A stretch of DNA of 16,568 nt, taken from an uncultured Clostridia bacterium (GTDB lineage Bacteria > Bacillota > Clostridia > Oscillospirales > UBA644). Where the stretch lies: NCBI GenBank assembly GCA_904502105.1, contig CAJGDF010000008.1, forward strand, positions 1-16,568, read 5' to 3'. Of this stretch, positions 7,362-13,985 are shown one piece after another (position 1 is the first letter of the stretch; each line of letters begins with the position of its first letter). The notes beneath the pieces were generated by a model. The model was not told the origin of the DNA and did not search any database. It worked only from the letters and a program-made list of their open reading frames with translations. The position numbers were made by a program, and so were the translations under genes.

Positions 7362-7787
7362 TTATATTAAAATCCCATTACAATGGTCAACCTCGTGTTG
7401 AATTATCTGAGCGGTAAAGCCTGTAAAGTTTTTTATTCGGGTCTGAAGTTGCGGTGTCTGATATTTAACCTTAACGGTCTTGTATCTTTTTGTTTTTCTC
7501 GGACCTCCAAGCAGTGAAAGACAGCTTTCCTCTGTTTCGTATGCATCGGATGTCTTGATTATTTCGGGATTGAACATTACAGTGTATGTCGGCTTCTTTA
7601 CGCTTTCATCGTAAAATGCAATGATTCTTTTTCTTACACCTATCATATTTGCCGCCATTCCTACACACGTTTCATTATGTGCCTGCAAAGTTTCAAGTAA
7701 GTCTGCTGCAACATCACAGTCAGCTTCCGTTGCAACCTCTGATTCCATGGCGAGAAAAATAGGGTCGTGAATAAGTTCTTTTATCAT
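7362..7787 (-). CDS. def: Peptide deformylase-like protein, variant active site
   Basis: A 141-residue member of the peptide deformylase family, which removes the formyl group from new N-terminal methionines. The metal site is intact: Cys89 in ESCLSL and His131/Glu132/His135 in QHEVDH. Motif I departs from the classic GLAAPQVG: here it reads GMAANMIG (43-50), so the transition-state glutamine is replaced by Met48 and the preceding proline by Asn47. The classic EGCLSLP is ESCLSLLGGPR. The protein stops right after HCNGILI and is shorter than standard enzymes (about 150-190). I believe GMAANMIG proteins form a recurring Clostridia subgroup, usually annotated as deformylase, but their activity is not assured. 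AGAGGA lies 8 bases before the ATG. It is the first gene of the minus-strand operon and divergent from thioredoxin. The cell probably has another, standard Def elsewhere (inference). Confidence 0.82.
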   Translation of the reverse strand: MIKELIHDPIFLAMESEVATEADCDVAADLLETLQAHNETCVGMAANMIGVRKRIIAFYDESVKKPTYTVMFNPEIIKTSDAYETEESCLSLLGGPRKTKRYKTVKVKYQTPQLQTRIKNFTGFTAQIIQHEVDHCNGILI

Positions 7788-7812
7788 AAAATGATCCTCT
7801 TTAAGAAATAAT

Positions 7813-7825
7813 GTGACTTTGTCAC
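7813..7825. promoter_or_regulatory. Inverted repeat GTGAC-TTT-GTCAC, candidate Crp/Fnr-type operator
   Basis: A perfect 5-bp inverted repeat with a 3-base centre in the thioredoxin/deformylase intergenic region. The GTGA/TCAC half sites are those read by Crp-type recognition helices (RExxxR), and such a helix is present in the regulator encoded at 8183-8857. The centre, 7819, is about 41 bases upstream of the predicted thioredoxin start, the usual class II activator position. However, the half-site spacing is one base shorter than a standard Crp or Fnr site (5 rather than 6 between GTGA and TCAC). Confidence 0.45.
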
Positions 7826-7853
7826 TGAAAAATAATTAAAAATAGGGTATACT
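7825..7853 (+). promoter_or_regulatory. Predicted thioredoxin promoter with weak -35
   Basis: TATACT (-10, 7848-7853) preceded by a 17-base spacer and CTGAAA (-35, 7825-7830), which matches the consensus at only 4 of 6 positions. Predicted start near 7860. A weak -35 beside a dyad centred near -41 is what one expects for an activator-dependent promoter. Confidence 0.55.
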
Positions 7854-7863
7854 ATGATCACAA
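7835..7863 (-). promoter_or_regulatory. Predicted promoter for deformylase-like operon
   Basis: On the minus strand: TTGTGA (-35, plus 7858-7863), a 17-base spacer and TTTAAT (-10, plus 7835-7840). Predicted start near 7828, so the GTGAC/GTCAC dyad at 7813-7825 would lie just downstream of the start. It overlaps almost entirely with the thioredoxin promoter on the other strand. Confidence 0.5.
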
Positions 7864-7885
7864 AATAAGAAAGGAAGTATTGATC

Positions 7886-8194
7886 ATGTCGGTACTTAAT
7901 GTTAATAAAAATAATTTCAACGAAATAAAAAACAGTGATAAACCCGTTCTCCTTGACTTTTACGCAGATTGGTGCGGTCCCTGCAGAATGGTCTCTCCTT
8001 TGGTTGATGAGATCGCAAACGAAAATCCTCAGTACGTTGTCGGAAAGGTAAACGTCGATAACGAGCCCGAGCTTGCGGAGGCTTTCGGTGTTTCAAGTAT
8101 CCCGATGCTCGCAGTTCTCAAAAACGGTCAGCTTGTAAACAAAGCAGTGGGCGCTCGTCCCAAAGATCAGATCTTAAAGCTTTTAGAGGGTTAA
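7886..8194 (+). CDS. trxA: Thioredoxin
   Basis: A 102-residue cytoplasmic thiol-disulfide oxidoreductase that reduces protein disulfides, normally recharged by thioredoxin reductase (not in this window). The active site is the classic WCGPC with Cys30 and Cys33, preceded by LLDFYADW, and the cis-proline is Pro73 in SIPM. Val/Gly-rich strands and the final helix (KDQILKLLEG) complete a full-length fold. ATG at 7886 has AAAGGAAG upstream; a start 6 bases earlier is possible in frame but is further into the ribosome binding site. The gene stands alone on the plus strand, its last 12 bases overlapping the end of the convergent Crp/Fnr gene. Its promoter appears activator-dependent (see the dyad at 7813-7825), suggesting redox-responsive control. 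Confidence 0.96.
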   Translation: MSVLNVNKNNFNEIKNSDKPVLLDFYADWCGPCRMVSPLVDEIANENPQYVVGKVNVDNEPELAEAFGVSSIPMLAVLKNGQLVNKAVGARPKDQILKLLEG

Positions 8195-8857
8195 TTCTCT
8201 TAAACGCTTTCGGTCAAGTATCTTAACTCCTTTTCGAGATACCTCAACAATTCCTTCGTTTGAAAAATATTTCAACATACGAGAAACCACTTCACGGGCA
8301 TATCCCATATATTTGGCGATCTGCTCGTGTGTTAATGTGAGATTATCTGTTCCGAGTCGGGTCGATTCGTCATGCAAAAATATTGCGAGACGTTTATCCA
8401 TGCTCATGAAAAGTATCTGTTGCATAACCCACATTACATCTGAAAATCTTGTTACTGCAAGTTCAAGTGCGAATATTTTTATATTATGGTTTCGTTCTGA
8501 TACAGCGGCAAAAGCGGGGCCTCCGATAACATAACATTCACTGTTTTCTTCGGCATCAACGAGAACATCAAACGTTATCGCCTGAAGAACGCACGAAGCC
8601 GCAAGCATACACATATCTCCCGCATGCAGGCGGTAAAGAGTTATGTCTTTTCCGTCTTCTGACATTATATAAACTCTCAGACATCCTTTTTTAACAATGA
8701 AAACTCCGGAGCATTCGTTTCCGTCGTGGATAGTTGTTCCCTGAGGGTATGAAAGCGCAAAGGAATTGTCGCATATATATTTTTTATCGTCTTCGGATAT
8801 TTCCGACCAGAACGGAAACAGTTCTGTGAACACAGGTTCAAACATTTCTCTTGGCAT
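8183..8857 (-). CDS. Crp/Fnr family transcriptional regulator, Cys-rich
   Basis: A 224-residue DNA-binding regulator. An N-terminal cyclic-nucleotide-binding-like beta-barrel (about 15-125; YPQGTTIHDGNECSGVFIVKKG, then LYRLHAGDMCMLAASC) is followed by a dimerisation helix (about 130-160) and a winged helix-turn-helix (LTHEQIAKYMGYAREVVSRML at 175-195). Recognition-helix Arg188, Glu189 and Arg193 match the Crp pattern RExxxR that reads GTGA half sites. Six cysteines (29, 49, 59, 83, 89, 108) all lie in the sensor domain, hinting at redox, metal or cluster sensing rather than cAMP; no classic Fnr N-terminal Cys set is present. AAGGAG lies about 6 bases before the ATG, overlapping the stop of the upstream metallo-hydrolase (10-base gap), so both genes share a transcript. 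The 3' end overlaps the convergent thioredoxin gene by 12 bases. Target genes are inferred only. Confidence 0.92.
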   Translation of the reverse strand: MPREMFEPVFTELFPFWSEISEDDKKYICDNSFALSYPQGTTIHDGNECSGVFIVKKGCLRVYIMSEDGKDITLYRLHAGDMCMLAASCVLQAITFDVLVDAEENSECYVIGGPAFAAVSERNHNIKIFALELAVTRFSDVMWVMQQILFMSMDKRLAIFLHDESTRLGTDNLTLTHEQIAKYMGYAREVVSRMLKYFSNEGIVEVSRKGVKILDRKRLRELTL

Positions 8858-8867
8858 ATATGTCTCC

Positions 8868-9644
8868 TTAAAAATTAACGGTCTGTCCGCTTGAAATATA
8901 AAAAAGTCTGTTCATTCTTTTTTTCATAAATTCAAACTGATCGGCGCCCGTGCAGTGGCAGGTGTAAAAATCAGTATCGTGTTTGCTTAAAATGTCGGCA
9001 TATTCCGAAAGTTTTTCATCAAGCGGAAGTTTTGAGAAGTGAAAACCTCCGATAAGAACATCTGGATTGAACCACTCTGCGATGTCAAGGATACCTTTAT
9101 GGGAACATCCGCTGAAAACGACCTTTTTGCCGGCTTCTTCAAGCAATAAATAATGTTCGTGACGGAAACTGTCGGGCACAAATTCGCCGTTTTGTTTTTC
9201 CGTTAAACCGAAAGAACCGAGATCGTATCTTTTTTCTGTTTCGTTGTGAGAAAAAAGTGTAAGTCCATTGTCAATTTTAAATATACCGTCGGTATATATA
9301 AGCCTGTTATTATCTTTTAATGAAATATCAAGTCCAATGTATTTTTCTGTGCCGTTGTAGTGAGGTTCAAAGGCATGTCTGCTTAGGTATACAGGTGCTT
9401 TTTTGTTTAACTCAAGAAATTTTGCGAGTCCTCCGCCGTGATCGTAGTGCCCGTGTGAAAGTATCGCAATATCAACATCCGCAAGATCTATTCCGAGGGT
9501 TTGTGCATTCTGTGCGAAAAGATCGCTTTGCCCCATATCGAAAAGAATATTATGTTCTTTTGTTTTTATATAAAAAGACAGTCCGTGCTCGGCATAAAAA
9601 CTGTCGTTGATTTTTGTGTTTTCAATTAAACATGTTACTGTCAT
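8868..9644 (-). CDS. Metallo-beta-lactamase-fold hydrolase (COG1237-type)
   Basis: A 258-residue soluble metallo-hydrolase. The metal motif is complete: SHGHYDHGGG with His64, His66, Asp68 and His69. Further family blocks are ILFDMGQSDLFAQNA near the N-terminus, VFSGCSHKGI, VLIGGFHFSK, and the C-terminal YTCHCTGADQFEFMKK...YISSGQTVNF. These blocks match the group often labelled 7,8-dihydropterin-6-methyl-4-(beta-D-ribofuranosyl)aminobenzene phosphate synthase-like; in bacteria that do not make methanopterin that name is unlikely to describe the reaction, so the substrate is open. GGAG lies 8 bases before the ATG. It has its own very strong promoter and is followed after 10 bases by the Crp/Fnr gene, which may regulate or respond to its product. 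Family secure, function unknown. Confidence 0.9.
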   Translation of the reverse strand: MTVTCLIENTKINDSFYAEHGLSFYIKTKEHNILFDMGQSDLFAQNAQTLGIDLADVDIAILSHGHYDHGGGLAKFLELNKKAPVYLSRHAFEPHYNGTEKYIGLDISLKDNNRLIYTDGIFKIDNGLTLFSHNETEKRYDLGSFGLTEKQNGEFVPDSFRHEHYLLLEEAGKKVVFSGCSHKGILDIAEWFNPDVLIGGFHFSKLPLDEKLSEYADILSKHDTDFYTCHCTGADQFEFMKKRMNRLFYISSGQTVNF

Positions 9645-9672
9645 TGCTTTTTCTCCGTTTTTTATTATATAC

Positions 9673-9701
9673 AGTATATCATTATTCTCACATTATGTCA
9701 A
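9673..9701 (-). promoter_or_regulatory. Strong sigma-A promoter for metallo-hydrolase/Crp-Fnr operon
   Basis: On the minus strand: perfect TTGACA (-35, plus 9696-9701), 17-base spacer, TATACT (-10, plus 9673-9678). The -10 is embedded in a 13-base palindrome, ATATAC-A-GTATAT (plus 9667-9679), which could be an operator or chance in AT-rich DNA. Confidence 0.85.
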
Positions 9702-9729
9702 TATTTAATAATGAAATCGTTTTACGGAA

Positions 9730-9758
9730 TTGACAAATTTTCAAGGGTGTGTTAAAAT
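9730..9758 (+). promoter_or_regulatory. Strong sigma-A promoter for radical SAM operon
   Basis: Perfect TTGACA (-35, 9730-9735), 17-base spacer and TAAAAT (-10, 9753-9758). Predicted start near 9765, giving a leader of about 28 bases with AAAGGA ahead of the ATG at 9793. It is back-to-back with the metallo-hydrolase promoter; 28 bases separate the two -35 boxes. An open frame starting at 9730 would begin inside this promoter, which argues against it. Confidence 0.85.
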
Positions 9759-9792
9759 AAAAATACTTGATAGCCTTGAAAGGATTATATAT

Positions 9793-10776
9793 ATGAACAG
9801 AAGATCTCTCAATTATTCGGGTGTTATAACAAATTATGTTTGCACCGCTTCTTGCCGTCACTGTATGTTCGGCTCTTCTCCGTCTCGTCCGAAAGATTTT
9901 ATTTCAGTTGATATGTCTCAAAAAGTTGCAAAGACTTTAAAAGATGCGGGAACATATTCCGTCCATATCGGCGGCGGAGAACCGTTTATGAATTTCGAGG
10001 CTCTCTGCAGTCTTATTAAAGCTCTTAATAAATATAATATCGGTGTTGATTATATTGAAACAAACGCGTTCTGGTTCAAGGACGATGCGTTTGTCCTCGA
10101 CAGACTCAACACTTTAAAAAGCCTCGGAGTTACCTCCGTTATGGTTTCGGTTGACCCGTTTCATATCGAATTTGTTCCGCTTGAACGCGCAATACGTCTT
10201 TGTGTCCTTCTTGATAAATGCGATTTTGAATATTTTGTTTGGAAAGAACAGTATCTTCGTAAATTTATTGCACTCGGTATAGACAGAACGAAAACATATA
10301 CAAAAGACGAGCTTTGTTCTATCCTCGGCGAAGATTATATAACCGCTACCGCATCAGAATACGGTCTCGGTATGAACGGAAAAGCACTCAATATCGCAAA
10401 AGATCTTTATGAATACAGACCTGCAAGCGAATGGCTTTCAGATACGCCGTGCCGTTCTGTTTCGAGTGTTTCCCATTGCCATATTGACCTTTACGGTAAT
10501 ATCGTGCCTCCGGGATGTCCGGGCATAAGTGCCGAAGCGGAAGATTTTATCGGCATGAATTTCCCCGAAGAAAAATATCCGGTTCTTTCACGTCTTGTTA
10601 ACGGCGGTATATCGGCTCTCTATTCATATGCCTGCGAAAAAGGCTTTGTTGCTGACGAAAAAGGTTATCCGTCGAGATGTTCTCTTTGCTTTGCTATAAG
10701 AAAATATCTTAACGAAAATTGCCCGTCAGCAGATATTTCTCCCCGTTGCTTCTATAAAAGTATGAATGAGGTTTGA
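9793..10776 (+). CDS. Radical SAM protein with Cys-rich C-terminus
   Basis: A 327-residue radical SAM enzyme. The cluster motif CTASCRHC (Cys17, Cys21, Cys24; CX3CX2C) binds the [4Fe-4S] cluster that cleaves SAM, and GGGEP (60-64) is the SAM-contact GGE motif. The C-terminal third has eight cysteines (220, 229, 242, 281, 296, 299, 310, 319), including HCHIDLYGNIVPPGC and RCSLC, which resembles a SPASM-like domain binding one or two auxiliary clusters. SPASM-type proteins often modify peptides or other enzymes, but no small precursor-peptide gene is visible beside it. ATG at 9793 has AAAGGA 8 bases upstream and is downstream of the promoter. It is first in a four-gene operon; the GH2 gene begins 3 bases after its stop, with its ribosome binding site inside this gene. 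Substrate unknown; I do not recognise a named subfamily. Confidence 0.88.
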   Translation: MNRRSLNYSGVITNYVCTASCRHCMFGSSPSRPKDFISVDMSQKVAKTLKDAGTYSVHIGGGEPFMNFEALCSLIKALNKYNIGVDYIETNAFWFKDDAFVLDRLNTLKSLGVTSVMVSVDPFHIEFVPLERAIRLCVLLDKCDFEYFVWKEQYLRKFIALGIDRTKTYTKDELCSILGEDYITATASEYGLGMNGKALNIAKDLYEYRPASEWLSDTPCRSVSSVSHCHIDLYGNIVPPGCPGISAEAEDFIGMNFPEEKYPVLSRLVNGGISALYSYACEKGFVADEKGYPSRCSLCFAIRKYLNENCPSADISPRCFYKSMNEV

Positions 10777-10779
10777 CAT

Positions 10780-12495
10780 ATGTCCGACTTTGTTTTGCTC
10801 CCGACTGATTTTGAAACCGATCTGAAAAACAGTACGATTCCTTTTTCCGATTATCCCCGTCCTCAATTAAAAAGAGATTCTTATCTTTGTCTTAACGGTG
10901 AATGGGATTTCTCAATAGAAAACAGTGGAGTTACCACCTTTAAAGGTCAAATAACTGTTCCGTTCGTTCCCGAAAGCAGACTGTCGGGGATTCTTTGTGA
11001 AATAAAAAAAGAGGATCTCCTTATTTATGAACGTAAATTCGTTTTAACTGATGCATTTGTTAAAGATAAGGTTGTTCTTCACATTGGTGCGTGCGATCAG
11101 TATGCGAGTGTTTTTGTTAATGACAAAAAAACAGGTGATCATGCCGGTGGATATTTACCGTTTGAATTTGATATAACGGATTTTGCGGTCATCGGTGAAA
11201 ACACAGTTAAAATCGTTGCTCGTGATCCGCTTTGTACGGATCTTCCGTATGGAAAACAGACAAAAAAACGCGGCGGTATGTGGTATACAAAAATAAGCGG
11301 TATCTGGCAGACTGTATGGGTAGAAAGTGTTTGTGAGAATGCTATCAAAAATATAAAATTAACATCAGATCTTTACGGTGTTGATATTTATGTTGAAGGC
11401 GGAATACATGAAAAGCTTTTACGCTTCTGCGGTAATGAATACAGTTTTACAGGCTCTGAATTTCGGCTTGATATAGATGACCCTCATCTGTGGTCTCCGG
11501 AAGATCCGTATTTATACGAATTTGAAATTGTATCCGGAAAAGATACTGTTCGTTCATACTTCGGGCTCAGAACAGTTGAAATAAAAGAGATCGACGGAAT
11601 TCCGCTCATCTGTCTTAACGGCAAACCGATTTTCTTCCACGGGCTGCTTGATCAGGGGTATTTTTCCGATGGAATATTTCTGCCCGCATCTTCCCGAGGA
11701 TATGAGGAAGATGTTTTAAAAATGAAAAAATGCGGGTTTAACACGCTTCGGAAACATATAAAGCTTGAGCCCGATGTTTTTTATTATTTTTGCGATAAAC
11801 ACGGTATGCTTGTTTTTCAGGATATGATAAACAGCGGTAAATACAGTTTTCTTGTTGATACTGCTCTTCCGACGGTTTTTCTCAAAAAAGGTATTTCCCA
11901 CCGTGCGTCAAAAACAAGAAAAATTGCTTTTGAAAATACTTGTAAGGGTATTATTGAGCGATTGTATAATCATCCCTCAGTTGTTTATTATACGATCTTC
12001 AATGAGGGTTGGGGACAGTTTGATGCCGATAAATATTATGATATGTTCAAAGCTATTGATAAAACGAGGATATGGGATACGGCATCAGGTTGGTTTAAAC
12101 CAAAGAAAAGTGATGTTGAAAGCGAACACGTTTATTTTAAACCCGTTAAAATAAAAAAATCAAAAAGACCGATCGTTTTATCTGAGTTTGGCGGATATTC
12201 ATGTAAAATAAAAGATCACGCTTTTAATCTCGGTAAAACATATGGCTACCGTTATTTTGAAAGTGTCGAAAAATTTGAAGATGCCCTTGTTTCCCTTTAT
12301 AAAAATGAGATAATCCCGTCTTTCAAAAACGGACTTTGTGCTGCCGTTTTAACACAGGTGAGTGATGTCGAAGATGAAACAAACGGACTGCTTACGTATG
12401 ACCGAAAAGTTTTAAAAGTCGATCCCGACAGATTTAACAAACTGTCTCAAAAGATTTATGCTGAATTTAATAAGCATTATGAAAAGGAAGATTAA
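10780..12495 (+). CDS. Glycoside hydrolase family 2 enzyme
   Basis: A 571-residue retaining glycosidase with no signal peptide, so cytoplasmic. Layout: N-terminal jelly-roll sugar-binding domain (about 25-185; LCLNGEWDFSI, AGGYLPFEFDIT), immunoglobulin-like domain (about 190-270) and TIM barrel (about 275-571). The acid/base is Glu409 in IFNEGWGQ and the nucleophile Glu469 in LSEFGGYS; KHIKLEPDVFYYFCDKHGMLVFQDM is the family's barrel signature. The length fits the shorter beta-glucuronidase/beta-galactosidase-like branch rather than LacZ (about 1020 residues). Specificity (galactoside, glucuronide, mannoside or arabinoside) cannot be settled from the sequence. GAGG lies 8 bases before the ATG, inside the end of the radical SAM gene. 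The stop codon directly abuts the ATG of the next gene. There are no obvious missing residues. Confidence 0.9.
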   Translation: MSDFVLLPTDFETDLKNSTIPFSDYPRPQLKRDSYLCLNGEWDFSIENSGVTTFKGQITVPFVPESRLSGILCEIKKEDLLIYERKFVLTDAFVKDKVVLHIGACDQYASVFVNDKKTGDHAGGYLPFEFDITDFAVIGENTVKIVARDPLCTDLPYGKQTKKRGGMWYTKISGIWQTVWVESVCENAIKNIKLTSDLYGVDIYVEGGIHEKLLRFCGNEYSFTGSEFRLDIDDPHLWSPEDPYLYEFEIVSGKDTVRSYFGLRTVEIKEIDGIPLICLNGKPIFFHGLLDQGYFSDGIFLPASSRGYEEDVLKMKKCGFNTLRKHIKLEPDVFYYFCDKHGMLVFQDMINSGKYSFLVDTALPTVFLKKGISHRASKTRKIAFENTCKGIIERLYNHPSVVYYTIFNEGWGQFDADKYYDMFKAIDKTRIWDTASGWFKPKKSDVESEHVYFKPVKIKKSKRPIVLSEFGGYSCKIKDHAFNLGKTYGYRYFESVEKFEDALVSLYKNEIIPSFKNGLCAAVLTQVSDVEDETNGLLTYDRKVLKVDPDRFNKLSQKIYAEFNKHYEKED

Positions 12496-13938
12496 ATGAA
12501 AAAGACATATATCACAACAATGCCGAATCATATAGGAGCATTTTTGAAAGCAAGTGAATGCTTCGCAAAGCTCGGTATTAACATAACAAGAGTAAGTTAT
12601 AATAAGGCGATAGACTCACATACGCTATTCCTCGATGCCGAGGGCTCTCCCGAAAAACTTGCGGAAGCGGACAAATATCTGACAGATCTCGGCTATCTTC
12701 AGAGTGGCAAAAACGATAAGAGCATTGTATTGCTTGAATTCCGTATGCCGGACGTTCCCGGCAGTATAACGGAAATTTTATCTATAATCAATGAGTTCAA
12801 TTTTAATATTTCATATATCAGTTCTCAGGAAAACGGAACGGATTTCCAGCTCTTTAAGCTTGGTCTTGTTGTTGAAAATCCTGAAAAGATAAAAGAATTT
12901 TTATTGCGCGCCGAGGAAATAAGCGATGTCCGTGTTATTAACTACAATCATTCCGAAAAGGTTTACGATAACAGTATTTTTTACAATTCATTCGTTTCGG
13001 GTATCGCACAGAGGATAGGTCTTTCGGATGAATATAAAAACGATCTTCTTGTTAACGCAAATCTTGCAATGCAGCTGCTTGACGAGAAGGGACTTTCTCC
13101 GTACAAAACATTTGACAGTATTCATCGATTTGCCAATCTGCTGGCTTCCTGCAGGGGAAAGTCGTTTTCTCCGAGAATAACCCGTCATACGATAACCGAA
13201 AATACAGAGATAATCCTTATCGAACCGCCCTGTGGAAGTAATACAACCATAATCATCAGCAATGGTGAAGCGTTGTTTGTAGATAGCGGTTATACTCTTT
13301 ACCATGAAGAGATGACAGAGATATTCCGCAAGATATTCCCCGATTACGACAATATGACAAAGCGTGCGTTCGTAACTCATCCCGACCTTGATCATTGCGG
13401 TATGTTAACGTTTTTTGACGAGATCTATGCGATTCAGAAAACTGCAGACTGCCTTAATCTTGAATACAAGCAGAACAGCGGTTTCAGAGAAGAAAACCCA
13501 CTTCACCGTCCCTATATCAATATGTGCAAGATACTTACAGGCCACACTTTGCCCGATCCGTCCAAGATAAGTGTTATTTGCGGAACATCCGAACCAATGA
13601 CCGAGCCTTTGAGTCAGATAGGCTTCTTTGATTTCGGAGAGCTTCATTTTGAAGTCTATGAGGGCAAGGGTGCGCATGTTCTTGGCGAAACTGTTCTTAT
13701 AGATTATGCTCATCATATCGCTTTTACCGGAGATATTTATATAAATCTCAAGGGTTTGACATCTGAACAGGCAGAGTCGCTTCAATTTGCTCCTATCCTT
13801 ATGACTTCTGTTGACAGTGACCCGAAATCGTGTGCTCTTGAACGAAATGCGATCCTCCAACGCCTCGGTGCAGGTAAATGGCAGATATTCGGCGGTCACG
13901 GCGCAAAAAAAGATTATTTTGTTAATCTCGAACTTTAA
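12496..13938 (+). CDS. Tandem ACT domains fused to a metallo-beta-lactamase-fold domain
   Basis: A 480-residue multidomain protein. Two ACT-like domains come first (about 1-70 and 73-145; PNHIGAFLKASECFAKLGINI and RMPDVPGSITEILSIINEF show the DxPG-like turn and helix), suggesting binding of a small ligand such as an amino acid. A helical linker follows (about 155-220). The C-terminal half (about 235-480) is a metallo-beta-lactamase fold: strand ALFVDSGYT, THPDLDHCG (His295, Asp297, Asp299, His300), GAHVLGE (His394), FTGD (Asp413) and GGHG (His468). Position two of HxHxDH is Asp, so the pattern is HxDxDH, closer to flavodiiron proteins (HxExDH), and His394-x18-Asp413 has the same spacing. Metal and reaction are therefore unclear. 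AAAAGGAAG precedes the ATG, which directly abuts the GH2 stop. Function unknown; domains are well supported. Confidence 0.85.
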   Translation: MKKTYITTMPNHIGAFLKASECFAKLGINITRVSYNKAIDSHTLFLDAEGSPEKLAEADKYLTDLGYLQSGKNDKSIVLLEFRMPDVPGSITEILSIINEFNFNISYISSQENGTDFQLFKLGLVVENPEKIKEFLLRAEEISDVRVINYNHSEKVYDNSIFYNSFVSGIAQRIGLSDEYKNDLLVNANLAMQLLDEKGLSPYKTFDSIHRFANLLASCRGKSFSPRITRHTITENTEIILIEPPCGSNTTIIISNGEALFVDSGYTLYHEEMTEIFRKIFPDYDNMTKRAFVTHPDLDHCGMLTFFDEIYAIQKTADCLNLEYKQNSGFREENPLHRPYINMCKILTGHTLPDPSKISVICGTSEPMTEPLSQIGFFDFGELHFEVYEGKGAHVLGETVLIDYAHHIAFTGDIYINLKGLTSEQAESLQFAPILMTSVDSDPKSCALERNAILQRLGAGKWQIFGGHGAKKDYFVNLEL

Positions 13939-13985
13939 TAAATAATGTTTTTGCGGGGCATACTCTCTTAAAAGGAGGTTTTCTT

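Noticed and set aside
7855..7886. Two copies of TGATCA (7855-7860 and 7881-7886) flanking the thioredoxin leader
   Set aside because: Six-base palindromes occur often by chance; the second overlaps the ATG and the spacing does not fit a regulator site.
9730..9792. N-terminal extension of the radical SAM protein by 21 residues
   Set aside because: This stretch contains the -35 and -10 boxes of its own promoter; the ATG at 9793 has a proper ribosome binding site.
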